NCBI RefSeq assembly: GCF_002288925.2
Contig: NW_022098091.1
Location: 1,551,917 to 1,615,916 of the forward strand
Reading direction: 5' to 3'
Source: Delphinapterus leucas
Lineage: Eukaryota > Chordata > Mammalia > Artiodactyla > Monodontidae
DNA: 64,000 bases
In this document: in pieces, positions 22,000 to 32,600 of the stretch
Layout of the letters: every line of letters begins with the position of its first letter
How positions within the stretch are numbered: position 1 is the first letter of the stretch
Position numbers and translations under genes: made by a program
The notes under the pieces: generated by a model
What the model saw: the letters and a program-made list of their open reading frames with translations, nothing else
Database searches by the model: none
What the model was told of the DNA's origin: nothing

Positions 22000-22900
22000 T
22001 CCATTCAACAATGGAGTGTTTGCCATGGGTCAGGCATAGCTAGGATTACAAAGGGAAACACGATAAGTGTCCTCATCAAGTGGACAGCCAGTGGAAAAGA
22101 ATAAAACTGAAGAGAAGCCCACGTGGAAGAAGGAAAACCAGGAGAGTATTGTTCCCTAAAAGGCACATGAAGAAAGTGTTTCAAGAAGGGAATGATTAAA
22201 TACATGTTAAATACTGCTGAGAGGTCAAGTAAAATGAGGACTGCAAATTAACCACTGGAGTTTAGTCATGTGGAGGTCATTGCTGACACTGACAAGAATG
22301 GTTTCAGTGGAGTGGGGGGAATGAAAGCTTGATTGGGGTGGGTTCAAGAGAGAAAAGAAAGTAAGGAGGCTGAAGATTTTTGCTACAAAGGAGAACATCA
22401 AGAATTTAGGTTCTAGGGACTTTCCTGGAGGTCCAGGGGTTAAGAATCTGCGCTTCCACTGCAGGGGGCACAGGTTCGATCCATGGTTGGGGAACTAAGG
22501 TCCCGCATGCCGTGCAGTGCGGCCAGAAAGAAAAAAAAGAATTTAGGTTCTAGGGAAGGCTTTCTAAAGGTGTGAGAGAGAATATCAAGTTTGTATGCTG
22601 ATTGATGAAATGATTCCATAGGGAGAGAGAAAGTGATGATGCAAGGGATAACTGCCAGTACTTGAGTAGGCAAAGAAGATGGGATCCAGTGCACAAGAGG
22701 TTGATCTGAGATAGCAGAGAAGGTTCAATCATTTTAACTGCAGGAATAGCAGAAAGGATGGAAACAGAAGGAGTAAATTAGTAGATTTGGTGGTGAGAAG
22801 TGAAGCTTTTCTCTTCTGATTGCTTCCATTTTCTCAGTGAAGTAAGTTAACAGCTGAGAGTGAGGGAGGAGGGAATTATGGAGGCTTAAGGACAGAAGAG
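22000..22900. repeat. Second copy of the unnamed ancient repeat
   Basis: Phrases such as 'atactgctgagaggtcaagt', 'atgtggaggtcattgctgac', 'ggtttcagtggagtgg' and 'gcttgattggggtgggttc' belong to the same kind of old mammalian repeat suggested at 7400-8760. A SINE at 22416-22540 interrupts it. Confidence 0.5.
22416..22540 (+). repeat. Short-form SINE with long target-site duplication (plus)
   Basis: Head 'gggactttcctggaggtcca', 'cttccactgcagggggcac' and 'ggttcgatccatgg', with a short A-rich tail. A long direct repeat ('agaatttaggttctagg') is present at about 22401-22417 and again right after the tail. Confidence 0.92.
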
Positions 22901-24019
22901 ATGATGTGCACTAGTCACCTTGCATCACAGGAGAGTGAGGTGATTAAGGAAATGCACTAGGATTACTGAGCACTTGAGATTTCTGGCTATAATTAAGGTG
23001 AAACCTGCAACGCATTTCTTTTTTCAGCCTCTGAAGAAGAAAATGCTTTTGCATGCAAATTTGCTCAACCTCTCTCCCCTTGATAAAACTGCATTCTAGA
23101 AAGCAAAGCAGAAAAAGCTACCTCTTCCATAAAGTCTTCTTCCTCTAGCTCTCCTAGCCCAAAGTGAATTTTCCAACCTCTCAACTCCAATATTAAGTTG
23201 TTGATGCCTCCTATAGAGCATAAATTCCATCTCACATTATGGTTAGTTGCTGTGCAAGACTGGAAATTCCTTAAATAGAGAAACCATTTCTTATTCACTA
23301 CAGCCACAAGATGTTTCTCTCCATCCTCTCTGCCACATATAAATCTCCATGGTTCTAGGTCTTGCCCAAATACATAATTGTGTGGTATGGATGCCCTATT
23401 TCCTTACTAAATTGATATTTTCAGGAATAGGAACCTTGCTCACCTTTCCTGCTTATGTCCCTCAAATATTTTGCTCTTGAATTTTAGCTATTATTATTTT
23501 TACAGGTCTTTTAACAAAAAGAGGTTGCTTCAATTAATGTTAATTCATACATACGGTATATACCAGGATCCTTGTCCTCAAGGGATTGACCGCTAGAGTC
23601 AAATGTCTCAGAAGAGGTGCTGACAGAGCAAGGCTTGTATTAAATAGCACCAGAGGGTAGAGATGGGGAATGGGAGAAAGCAAACAGGGAGACAAGAATA
23701 AAATTTAGGTGGAGTAGAACAATTTCGTTTTTTCAACTTACATAAAATGATTCTATAGGGCAGTCCATGGAGCGTCCCCATTTCCAAAGAGCTGAAGATG
23801 TGCAAAATAACTACAGGTCCCAAACAGTGCCCTCTTATTTATCCGTATTATCTAAGACTGTTGTTCCCCATCCGTGGCAGAATTTACTCATTCCCTTTCC
23901 TCAAAGTCTGAGAGACTAGATGGTTAAGACTTTGGTGTGGGAAAAAAACCTCTGGCACAAAAACAACAGCAGGGGCTCGCAAATCAGGGTTCAGGGAAGC
24001 CCAGGGAGAGCCATTATTA
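22901..24019. other. Spacer upstream of MCL1
   Basis: Possible decayed L2 sequence at about 23080-23480. No coding exon was seen. Base composition changes sharply to GC-rich at about 24020, where the MCL1 island begins. Confidence 0.5.
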
Positions 24020-24081
24020 GCAGGCCCAGGTGAGCGCGCGGCAAGAGAGCGTACCCACCAGCCCAAGCGCCTGAGCCGCCG

Positions 24082-24089
24082 TTACGTAA
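24082..24089. promoter_or_regulatory. MCL1: CRE/ATF-like palindrome TTACGTAA
   Basis: A perfect 8-bp palindrome of the CREB/ATF and PAR-bZIP type in the MCL1 upstream region. CREB-type control of MCL1 has been described; occupancy here is inference. Confidence 0.55.
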
Positions 24090-24183
24090 CCGGCCGCGAG
24101 AGGCTCCGGAGAGCCGGAAGCCCCGCCCTGACCCAGGCCCCGCCCCTGCCCTAGCCCGCTGGTTAGGTGTCGTGCGCAACCCT

Positions 24184-24215
24184 CCGGAAGATTCCGCCCT
24201 TTTCACCAATTAAGG
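24184..24215 (+). promoter_or_regulatory. MCL1: Serum-response element: ETS site plus CArG box
   Basis: An ETS core CCGGAAG at 24184-24190 is followed by CCAATTAAGG at 24206-24215, a perfect CC(A/T)6GG CArG box. This pairing corresponds in place and order to the known SRF/Elk-1 serum-response element of the human MCL1 promoter, which drives induction through ERK signalling. From memory, the human CArG sequence differs (CCTTTTATGG) while the ETS motif is the same. Confidence 0.75.
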
Positions 24216-24371
24216 ATACAATTTTTTTTTAAGAGTTGCTGACGCCATTGCGTAGGACTGGGCCCTAAAACCGTGATCTAGGAGCGCCTCTCTCAGTCGT
24301 TACTTCCGCTCTTCAAGATACCTGCAGGGGTCTCCCCCATTTTTCTCAGTAGGCGGCGGCGGCGGTTTGAG

Positions 24372-25062
24372 ATGTTCGGCCTCAAGAGAAACGCAGTGAT
24401 CGGACTCAACCTCTACTGTGGGGGGGCCGGATTGGGACCGGATAGCGGCAGCGGCGCCTCCGCTCCGGGAAGGCGGCTTTTGGCTGCAGGAAAGGAGGCC
24501 ACGGCCGGGCGAGAGGTAGGGGGAGGGGAAGCCGGCGAGGTGATTGGCGGAAGCGCCGGCCCGAGCCCCCCGGCCACTCTCGCGCCCGACGCCCGGAGGG
24601 TCGCGCGGCCCTCGCCCATTGGCGCCGAGGGCCCCGACGTCACCGCGACCCCCGCCAGGCTGCTGTTCTTCGCGCCCACCCGCCGCGCCTCGCCGCCCGA
24701 AGAGATGGAATCCTCGGTCTCCGACGCCATCATGTCGCCCGAAGAGGAGCTGGACGGGTGCGAGCCGGAGCCTCTAGGGAAGCGGCCGTCCGTCCTGCCT
24801 TTGCTGGAATTGGTCGGCGAGGCCAGTAACAGCCCGGGCAAGGACGGCTCACTCCCCTCGACGCCGCCCCCAGCAGAGGAGGAGGAGGACGAGTTGTACC
24901 GGCAGTCCCTGGAGATTATCTCTCGATACCTCCGGGAGCAGGCAACCGGCACCAAGGACGCGAAGCCACTGGGCGGGTCTGGGGCCGCCAGCCGGAAAGC
25001 GTTAGAGACCCTGCGACGGGTCGGGGACGGTGTGCAACGGAACCACGAGACGGCCTTCCAAG
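24372..25062 (+). CDS. MCL1: MCL1 coding exon 1
   Basis: Codons 1-230 plus one base, ending at a GTAAGG donor. It encodes the disordered regulatory N-terminus and the BH3 motif. The ATG at 24372 is chosen because MFGLKRNAVIGLNLYCGG is the family's conserved start. The GC-rich antisense 180-codon open frame is a composition shadow. Confidence 0.98.
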
Positions 25063-26458
25063 GTAAGGGGGTTATTCGCGAAGGCCGCGCTGCCTTTTTT
25101 CAGCTCTCTGGACTCACCCACCTTTGGTGGGTGGAAATCGAAACGAGTCAGTGTTGAAACGACTCTCATCCTATTTCTGAAACCAGAATATTCTGGCCGT
25201 GAGTCATTGTTTCCACCCACTTGATTCTTTTGGAAATGGCAGCTCTGCTCAAAGCCCGGAAAGGGTGGGATGTCAATTTTCAAGTGGGATCAGCCTGAGT
25301 TCTATAGAGCCCGAATAGCGATTTCCCCCGCTGTGGGTGGGCAGGCGAATCGTGCCCTGGTTTAGACAAAGAGGCCGTGAGAACCTGCATGCTTTTCTTC
25401 CTCTCAGGCATGCTTCGGAAACTGGACATCAAAAACGAAGACGATGTCAAATCTTTGTCTCGAGTGATGGTCCATGTTTTCAGTGACGGAGTAACAAACT
25501 GGGGCAGGATTGTGACTCTCATTTCTTTTGGTGCCTTTGTGGCCAAACACTTGAAGAGTATAAACCAAGAAAGCTGCATCGAACCATTAGCAGAAAGCAT
25601 CACAGATGTTCTCGTAAGGACAAAACGAGACTGGCTAGTCAAACAAAGAGGCTGGGTAAGTTTGTTTTAAGGCTGAGGAGGGGACTTGGAGTGGAAATGA
25701 AATGGAGGATTTTATAGAGAAAGAGGGGATAGCTAAAGGTTTTTAAGATGCACAACTCGGTTTTCAAGGCTCTAACTTTGGACCTCTGGTTGCTTGATGT
25801 TGATTTAAGTAGTTGGTCCTTAGAGATGGTATGACTGTCTTGAGTTGTTGTATCAAAAATCCTGGGTTTGGGGCTTCCCTGGTGGCGCAGTGGTTGAGAG
25901 TCCGCCTGCCGATGCAGGGGACGCGGGTTCGTGCCCCGGTCCGGGAAGATCCACATGCCACGGAGCGGCTGGGCCCGTGAGCCATGGCCGCTGAGCCTGC
26001 ACGTCCGGAGCCTGTGCTGCGCAACGGGAGAGGCCACAACAGTGAGAGGCCCGTGTACTGCAAAAAAAAAAAAAAAAAATCTTGGTTTTCTGTAGGCTGT
26101 TTTACTGGTTAAGAAATAAGAATCACCTGGGCGTGATAGCAAATACGTTTTTGAGCGTGCCCCACCTCCCTTTTAATTGCATAATGTGTCTCCTTTGCAG
26201 TCTGGGGGTAAATAATAATTGGTTCGTCATTGCGTTTGGGGGGGAAACCTTAGATATTTTAATTCATCTTTTCTTTGTAAATAGTGTTTTTAAGCCAGTG
26301 GAAGCCCATACTTGAAACTGTGCTTTTTGTTTGTTTTCTAGGATGGGTTTGTGGACTTCTTCCATGTAGAGGACCTAGAAGGCGGCATCAGAAATGTGCT
26401 GCTGGCTTTTGCAGGTGTTGCCGGAGTAGGAGCTGGTTTGGCGTATCTAATAAGATAG
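24372..26458 (+). CDS. MCL1: MCL1, induced myeloid leukemia cell differentiation protein (3 exons, 351 aa)
   Basis: A BCL2-family survival protein, anchored in the outer mitochondrial membrane, that binds BAK, BIM, NOXA and PUMA. Coding exons: 24372-25062, 25408-25655 and 26342-26458. Both introns are GT-AG, and the exons join in frame to 351 codons plus TAG, one residue longer than the human protein as I remember it. Visible features, by residue: a long Gly/Pro-rich, PEST-like N-terminus (1-170); caspase-type sites EELD at 128 and D158; the phosphodegron region S160/T164; a BH3 motif with L214 and G218-D219; BH1 with N261-W262-G263-R264; BH2 spanning the exon 2/3 junction; and a hydrophobic C-terminal anchor at about 329-349. 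All key groove residues are intact, so it should be functional. Control is suggested by the ETS/CArG element and the long 3' UTR. Confidence 0.98.
25408..25655 (+). CDS. MCL1: MCL1 coding exon 2
   Basis: 248 nt, the same length as in human, with a TCTCAG acceptor and GTAAGT donor. It encodes GMLRKLD through RGW, including BH1 (NWGR) and the first part of BH2. In human, skipping this exon gives the pro-apoptotic Mcl-1S form. Here too skipping would shift the frame, because 248 is not a multiple of three. Confidence 0.98.
25871..26082 (+). repeat. Odontocete-type CHR SINE in MCL1 intron 2
   Basis: Same young subtype as the copy at 18919 ('ggttgagagtccgcctgccg', 'gagccatggccgctgagcc'). It has a pure 18-nt poly-A tail and a likely duplicated flank ('aatcctgggttt' before, 'aatcttggtttt' after). 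It lies in sense orientation, about 215 nt after the exon 2 donor and 260 nt before the exon 3 acceptor. Confidence 0.93.
26342..26458 (+). CDS. MCL1: MCL1 coding exon 3
   Basis: 117 coding nt, beginning in phase 0 with DGFVDFFHVEDLEGG and ending LAYLIR then TAG at 26456-26458. It encodes the rest of BH2 and the C-terminal membrane anchor. The acceptor is TTTTCTAG. Confidence 0.98.
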   Translation, partial: DGFVDFFHVEDLEGGIRNVLLAFAGVAGVGAGLAYLIR

Positions 26459-27879
26459 CCTTTTAAGTGCAATAATTGACTCTTAACCAACTCCAGCCAC
26501 CAAAACCACATACGCCTGCTGTGAAATCAGATGTATTTATGAAGTTGGACTTCAAGCTGTGCAGGCCATAACCTCCAGGAGTTCTACTCTAGCAACGGAG
26601 AAAAGCAAGCGGCAGGAGGCTTATGGCTAACAGGAATAAATACATGGGAAAAGTAGTCCCTCTTGAAGAGTCACTGTCTGAAAGAAGTGAAAGAAGCAGA
26701 ATTCAGTTTCAGCAACAGGCAAACTTTGGGAGGCCACGGAGGAGGACTTTTAGATTTAGTGAAGACGGTAGGGTGGAGAGACTTTAATTACCTTGCCTAG
26801 AACAGGAAAGTGGCCAGTAGCCAGGCTAGTCATAGAGTTCATTAAATATGCCCACTGAATCCATTAACTTCTATAGTGTTAAAATAGAAGCACTAACAAT
26901 GCCAGCGTCATGTGTAAAATGGATTTTAAGCTACAAGTAATAGAACCTATGACTAGAAGCCTCAACACTGTACAACAGAGTGTGAAGGGAAGCTTTATCC
27001 TCTATAATTAGCTTTCCTAGATGTGCTTCTTGAATAGAAAGTCCAATGCTCAGGATGTTTATACCTGTTCTACTTTGGCTTGGTTTGAGATTCCTAGTTT
27101 ATTAGCCTAGTGTCATGGCCAAGAATACTTGACTTAAGGCTCAATTACAAATCTGGAATATTCTGTTTTTAAGACAAAAACTTGTAATCGTCTGTAAAAA
27201 TTGTATATATTTTTACAGAACATCTGTTTGAAATGTAAAGGGAGAAAAGTCTGAAATTACATTAGTTTTTTCATACCCTTTTGAAATTTACAACTTCTGT
27301 AGTTAGGAACCTGTTTCTTATAGCTTTTTCTATTCTAAATTTTGTGCTAGTCAGTTCTAGATTGTATACAGAACCAGCTGATGTAATTGTATGCAACCTG
27401 GTTGTAGTACAACAATTCTGATTCATAACTATGCAGGCTTTAATTTTCCTATCTGATTTTGGTAAGTATTTCTTAAATACCTGTTTGGGGATTTTTTTGT
27501 TTTTAACCTGGGGCTGAGAAATTGAGGAATGGAAATTAATCCTTTCACTTTGTTACATGTGGGCTTTCAATAATTGAGTCAAGGTTTTAAGGATTTATTG
27601 GGGGGGCGGGGCACACAGGCTGATGACTTAGAAATAATGGGCTCTGATTGGGCAACTACTCATTTGAGTTCCTTCCATTTGTCTTAATTTAACTGGTGAA
27701 ATTTTAACTGAGTTCATGAGCTCATCTTCAAAGCTTTTGCTGAAAGATTTTCAGCTGTTCCAAATGGGACTTATTGGGAGTATGTATAAAAAGAGCACAT
27801 TGGGTGGATGAGAGACATTTGATCCCTTGTTAATAAATTGTACAATGATGGCTTGGAAAAGCAGGCTATAGTCTAACCA

Positions 27880-27887
27880 TGGTGCTA
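27880..27887 (+). promoter_or_regulatory. MCL1: miR-29 8-mer target site in MCL1 3' UTR
   Basis: TGGTGCTA is the perfect complement of the miR-29 seed with the A opposite position 1. Repression of MCL1 by miR-29b is established in human cells. I infer conservation of that site but have not aligned it. Confidence 0.65.
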
Positions 27888-29299
27888 TTACTAGGCTTGC
27901 TTGTTAAACACAGGTCTAAGCCTAGTGAGTTAATAAAACGAATACTTATTTCATTTCTATTAATGATTCTCAAACTTTGTTTCAAATTTTTGCATTGGCA
28001 TCTCTATGGACTTCAGACTTGATGTTTTATCAAACTTACCGTTTATTTCGTATCCTTCCTTGAAATATTTGCTGCTTGTTCGGCTCCCTCTACAGATATT
28101 TATAGTTCCTACAAATTTACCTTGCCATCCCTGAACTCTTACTAGCCCTTTTAGTTTTTGGCACTAGGAACCTAAGTGTCTGCCCAAGGAGTCCACAGAC
28201 CTTCATCCTTCTTGAATTTTATCCTTAGGAGGTGGCAGTACAATGGGTGCTGACAGTAACAGTGATGAGGTGAGAAGAGTCCCTTTTCCTTGGACTAGTA
28301 TCTTATTGGTTGTTGCTTAATCCTGTCTTTGGGGAGAAATTTTCAAAATCCCCTTAGGGATTTTCAGAGGAAGGGATGATATCTTAGGTGACTTTCTCTA
28401 GGTTCTTTTGCATTTGAATATGCTCACTTAAAATTATAGAAATTGATGGGCTCTGTTAAACCTCAGAGTTATATAAAAGCTACTAGTAAACTGGAGAAAA
28501 CTTTTATAGTGGAACCAGGGTCATTTTGAAACCTTCAGCTTCTGAATGTGACCTTTAGTATGTGGACTCCAGACAAAAATAGGCATGAATAAAATGACTA
28601 AGAATGTAATTAGGGAACAATTGCCCTGCCCGCCCATCCCCAAGCCTTAAGGTCATCTAGCTAGAGCTATTTTTATCTGTGTATTTATCATTCTTGATCA
28701 TAAACCACTTATTTATATCATGTCTATCTCTAAGGACCTAAAAGCACTTTATATAGTTAATCTTAAGATCTAGTTAAGGTGACTAAAAAGGCCTGTCTCC
28801 CCATAGCCAGTTGTGGAAATAAGCACAGAGCTGTAGATTGATGGAGTTTAGGGGCCCCACTTCCCAATTTACTAGGTGTGACTGCTGAAATGTAGATGAG
28901 AATCTTCAGTTGCTATTTTGGGTCAGAGGCTGTGAGGGCTTAGGGAGCCCAAGTGCTTCGGGGCAGGGTGGGTGATTCTGTAGGGAGAAGAGGCACATGT
29001 TTTAAGTGCTGACTAGCTGCATAGTTCAGGCAAATCTTCCAAAATGGAAAGGGAGGGGCTGCCTGGAAAGATGGCTCTTTCAGCAACTTCTGTCTGTCTG
29101 ATGCTTCTCTCAGGGAAAACCCTGCAGTCCTCTAGTGTCGTCTATGTACATTCTGTTGGGGGTGAACACCTTGGTTCTGGTTAAAACAGCTAATGCTGTT
29201 GACATCTGTGCCAGGAAGGGTTAGGACCAATTACAAACTAATGTGGGCTGTAAAATGTAGTGTGTTTCCCTAACTTCCTGTTTTTCCTGAGACGAAAAT

Positions 29300-29305
29300 A
29301 ATAAA
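29300..29305 (+). terminator. MCL1: MCL1 polyadenylation signal AATAAA
   Basis: The hexamer is followed by the likely cleavage zone at about 29318-29325 and then a GT-rich element ('aaggtgtggtacgggtgttt'). All three parts of a strong poly(A) site are present. Confidence 0.88.
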
Positions 29306-29523
29306 TCTTTTATTCAAATGCAAGGTGTGGTACGGGTGTTTTCTAATCAATGCCTGTTTTCCTTCCCCCTCTTAGGCAAGCATCTGAGGGAAGTCAGCTG
29401 AACAAACAGGTATAGGTGAATTAACCAGCAAAAGCCCCATAAAACTGATTTGCCTTAGAGCAAAGGTCAGTTCCATTCAGAATAACCCCTTCTTTCATTC
29501 AAATTAGAGCTGTTGGGCTTTTT

Positions 29524-29642
29524 TAAAAATATTTTTTTGGCCACGCCGCACGGCATGTGGGATCTTAGTTCCCTGACCAGGAATCAAACCCGCACCCCCT
29601 GCATTGGAAGCGCAGTCTTCACTGGACCAGCAGGGAAGTCCC
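29524..29642 (-). repeat. Short-form SINE (minus) with target-site duplication
   Basis: 'ttggccacgccgcacggcat' through 'ccagcagggaagtccc'. The flanking repeat is 'gggctttt'. It lies about 200 bp after the MCL1 cleavage site. Confidence 0.9.
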
Positions 29643-32600
29643 GGGCTTTTAATTACATGTATTACTGTTGTACTTTGGAGTAGTTCAAAAGTACAACAGT
29701 ATATTTTAATACAAAAATCATAATCCCCATCCCCATTTCTTTTAGTCACCAAATGTTGGTATAACTTGGAGGTAAGAGGGTTCACTATAGCAGTTATTGT
29801 ATCTCCCTATCTCACTCAACCTTTTGAGGTGAGTAAAGGAGCTAGAAGAATTAACACCCAAAGTTAAGTTTCCATAAGGTTGTTGGTACTAATCTTTAAG
29901 TGCCTTTCCCCTTTCCTCCCAAAAAGGAGGTGAGAATAAGCAAGTCAATTTCAGAAGCCCTATCCTGTCTTTATTTTCAGCTACCTTGAAAGGGAGCGGA
30001 ATCACCATGGAAATGTGCAAATATGAGGTTTGCATATTGGTTTTAAGTCCTGAGCACCAAATGCTAATCATGCAAACAGGATTCTGCGCTTTTCCCCCTT
30101 CAGGTTTTGTGCATTTCTGTTTGGGCAGCCCCTCTTTTTCTGGAGCCTAACTACCAGAAGATGGCAGTTTTTTCTCAATACAAAGAAAGCTGTTTTGTAC
30201 AAATGAACTCCCGAACAGGTGTGGAGGGAGAGTAGCACAGGACATGAGCGCCCAAATCGTGGTCAGAGTCAAGTTCTGCTGTGCAAATACTATTGCTCCC
30301 ATTGCTCTGTTGTGATGTGAAGCTATTTCTGTGGCAATATTCCTTAGTTTAATACCTTAAAAACTTGGGTCAAATGGTAACCAGTAACATGAGTCACTGA
30401 GGGAGTCAAAATAATCAACACTTCCCCTCATTTGACACAACCAGACTTTTTCTTTCAGTTCCTGTTTTGCTACTTTAGTGCTAGCTCTTGCTTCAGACTG
30501 TTTCAGAACATTTTTCTTAAAGCAGTTGTGACAGCTGGAGGGTTTTACAAAAGTTAAAGTGAAATAATTTGTACAACTGGTGTGTAGCACGCTCCAGCCA
30601 GATGCCCAGAGCACAGGCCATTAATTCCTGGAGTTCAAGATGATCAGCTGAGTCTGTCTTAATTTATACTAGTTCATTTTGGCTCCACTTTTTCAATGAT
30701 TACAGAGCTTTGTCTTCTGGAACCCTCCCACACTCTTTAAAGGCTTCTCAGTTTCAAGATTTGAAAGCTTAACTCTGTCCCTCTTCTTTAGTTTCAAAGT
30801 TGTTACAGTGTTATCTTAGTTATGTGAAGCATGTGGAAAGTTGGGAGTTGGGAATCTGCCTGCAGGCAGATGTAACAGACCTCTCAGGGAATTCTGTGTT
30901 CTTTACTAATGACTCTTGTGAGGTTAAAAAAAAAAAAAAATAGGGCAGGCTTTTGTTCCCACGCTATACCTGGTCTTTCTTTTGCAGTTCCTTTCTTTAC
31001 CTGCATAGAATAATAGTTCTTGACTGTTGGGAAATGTGTTTGGGCCAAGAATACTACTCTGGATTTTACCCCTTCCAAGTATCCATTTCCATGGCTTGTC
31101 TCTGCCATTGGGTTTCTGTATTCTTACCCACTTTGCCTTCTCTCCTCTTCCCCTGTTCAGGGGTTACTTTAGTTTATTAAGAATGTTTCAATACTTCAAT
31201 GAACTGGGACATTTAATGAGCTCAAGGCAGCCAAATGTTTGTTGAGTTTCTTCATTTGTCCATTACCTGGCAGGTGACTGCTTACTATGCACCATGCACT
31301 TTTGGATGCTGGAGTTATGAAAAGACTAATTCTTACCCTCAACGCAATCAAAAAAGAATAGGGTGGAGTGGGAGGTTGGGGTTAGCAGATGTAAGCTTTT
31401 ATGTATAGAATGGAAAAAAACAACAACCAGGGAACACTCAAAGAAACATGACAACTAAATGCAGGGTGATCTTTGATTGGATCCTGGATGAAAAAAGCTA
31501 TAAAGGACTTGGGAACAATTGGGAAAATTTTAATATGGGCAATATGTTAGTACTCTATCAATGTTAAATTTCTTGAGTGTGTTGATTATATTGTGGTTAT
31601 ATAAGAAAATGTCCTCGTTTTTAGGAAATACATCTGAAGAATTTATGCATAACAAATCCATGGAAAGAAAGCAATTGTAGCACAAAGTTAAAGCTCACAG
31701 TCTAGTAGGAGTGATGACAGACAAAAATAATTAGGATACAGTACACAAAATGCTATAATAAAGATATTATAGGACAAGGGGTGGGACAAAGCAGGGTGAC
31801 AACTTCTGGAAGTAGAAGGTGGTCGAGAAGGCTTCAAAATAAACATTTGAGGTTGGACCTTAACATGAGTAGGAAACATGCACAAAAGCATGGAGCTGAG
31901 AAAGAACCTCTGGTGGGGGGGTAGGAGAAGGGGGAGATGTGTAAATCTTTTTTCTTCTCATTTCATCTTCCCTCCCTGCCTTCCTTCCCCTTCACTATAC
32001 ATGGCCAGTGAAGGTAGTATCTCTTCAGTTTCTTCATTTAGGACCTTATATAAAAGTATTGGAAAACACTGGTAGGAAAAAAAAGATGTCTCTTTGGTCG
32101 TAGAAGTCTGAATTTGGTATAAATACAGCTGGGTGGACTGTGTTTATTTGGGAAGTAAAGAAGATAGACTGTATTGGCCGTTTCCTCTGTCTTGTTAAAG
32201 TGGTAGCCCTGAACACACACAACTTAAGGATCATAGCCATCACTGGATCCTGGTGTAGGAGCTGGCATTGGCAGACCTGCTTTGAATAAAGATGTCTTAA
32301 GAGCATCACCTAAGTTCGCTCACACATCTCACCAGCCATCTTCACCCACCCAAGTTCACATAGTCAGGGAAAGGAACCAGGTTTTTGAACATGGACCCGA
32401 GACTGCTATGCTCTCTGCAGAACAGAATTTAATAAAGAACAGCCCCCAAAAGTTATTTAACTGGACCCTAAGATACTGAATGATGGCTCCACTCTCCCTA
32501 ATCCTGTTCCCGTGGGAGACTCAATTACAGCTATTCGCATCCTGGTTCAAAAAACTAGTTTGCTCTGACTGCCCAGACTTCCCCACAGGCTGCATTCTTG

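Larger units (their letters stand above)
24020..25070 (+). promoter_or_regulatory. MCL1: CpG island covering the MCL1 promoter and exon 1
   Basis: Dense CpG and GC content begins near 24020 and continues through exon 1, ending soon after its splice donor at 25063. It includes GC boxes (about 24121-24150), a palindromic CRE-like site, an ETS/CArG pair and a CGG run (24353-24366) just before the ATG. The transcription start is not visible directly; by analogy with the human gene it should fall about 100 nt downstream of the CArG box. Confidence 0.85.
26459..29325 (+). other. MCL1: MCL1 3' UTR
   Basis: About 2.87 kb of AT-rich untranslated sequence, comparable to the long human 3' UTR. It contains several ATTTA-type pentamers, consistent with the short half-life of MCL1 mRNA, and a miR-29 type 8-mer at 27880-27887. 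No SINE insertion was seen in it, in contrast with the flanking spacers, which fits constraint on this region. Confidence 0.85.

Noticed and set aside
24413..24955. 180-codon minus-strand open frame opposite MCL1 exon 1
   Set aside because: It is the GC-rich antisense shadow of a proven coding exon. It has no splice sites or family resemblance of its own.
25639..26142. 167-codon minus-strand open frame in MCL1 intron 2
   Set aside because: Most of it is the complement of a SINE and its poly-A tail. The same peptide motifs recur at every copy of this SINE subtype.
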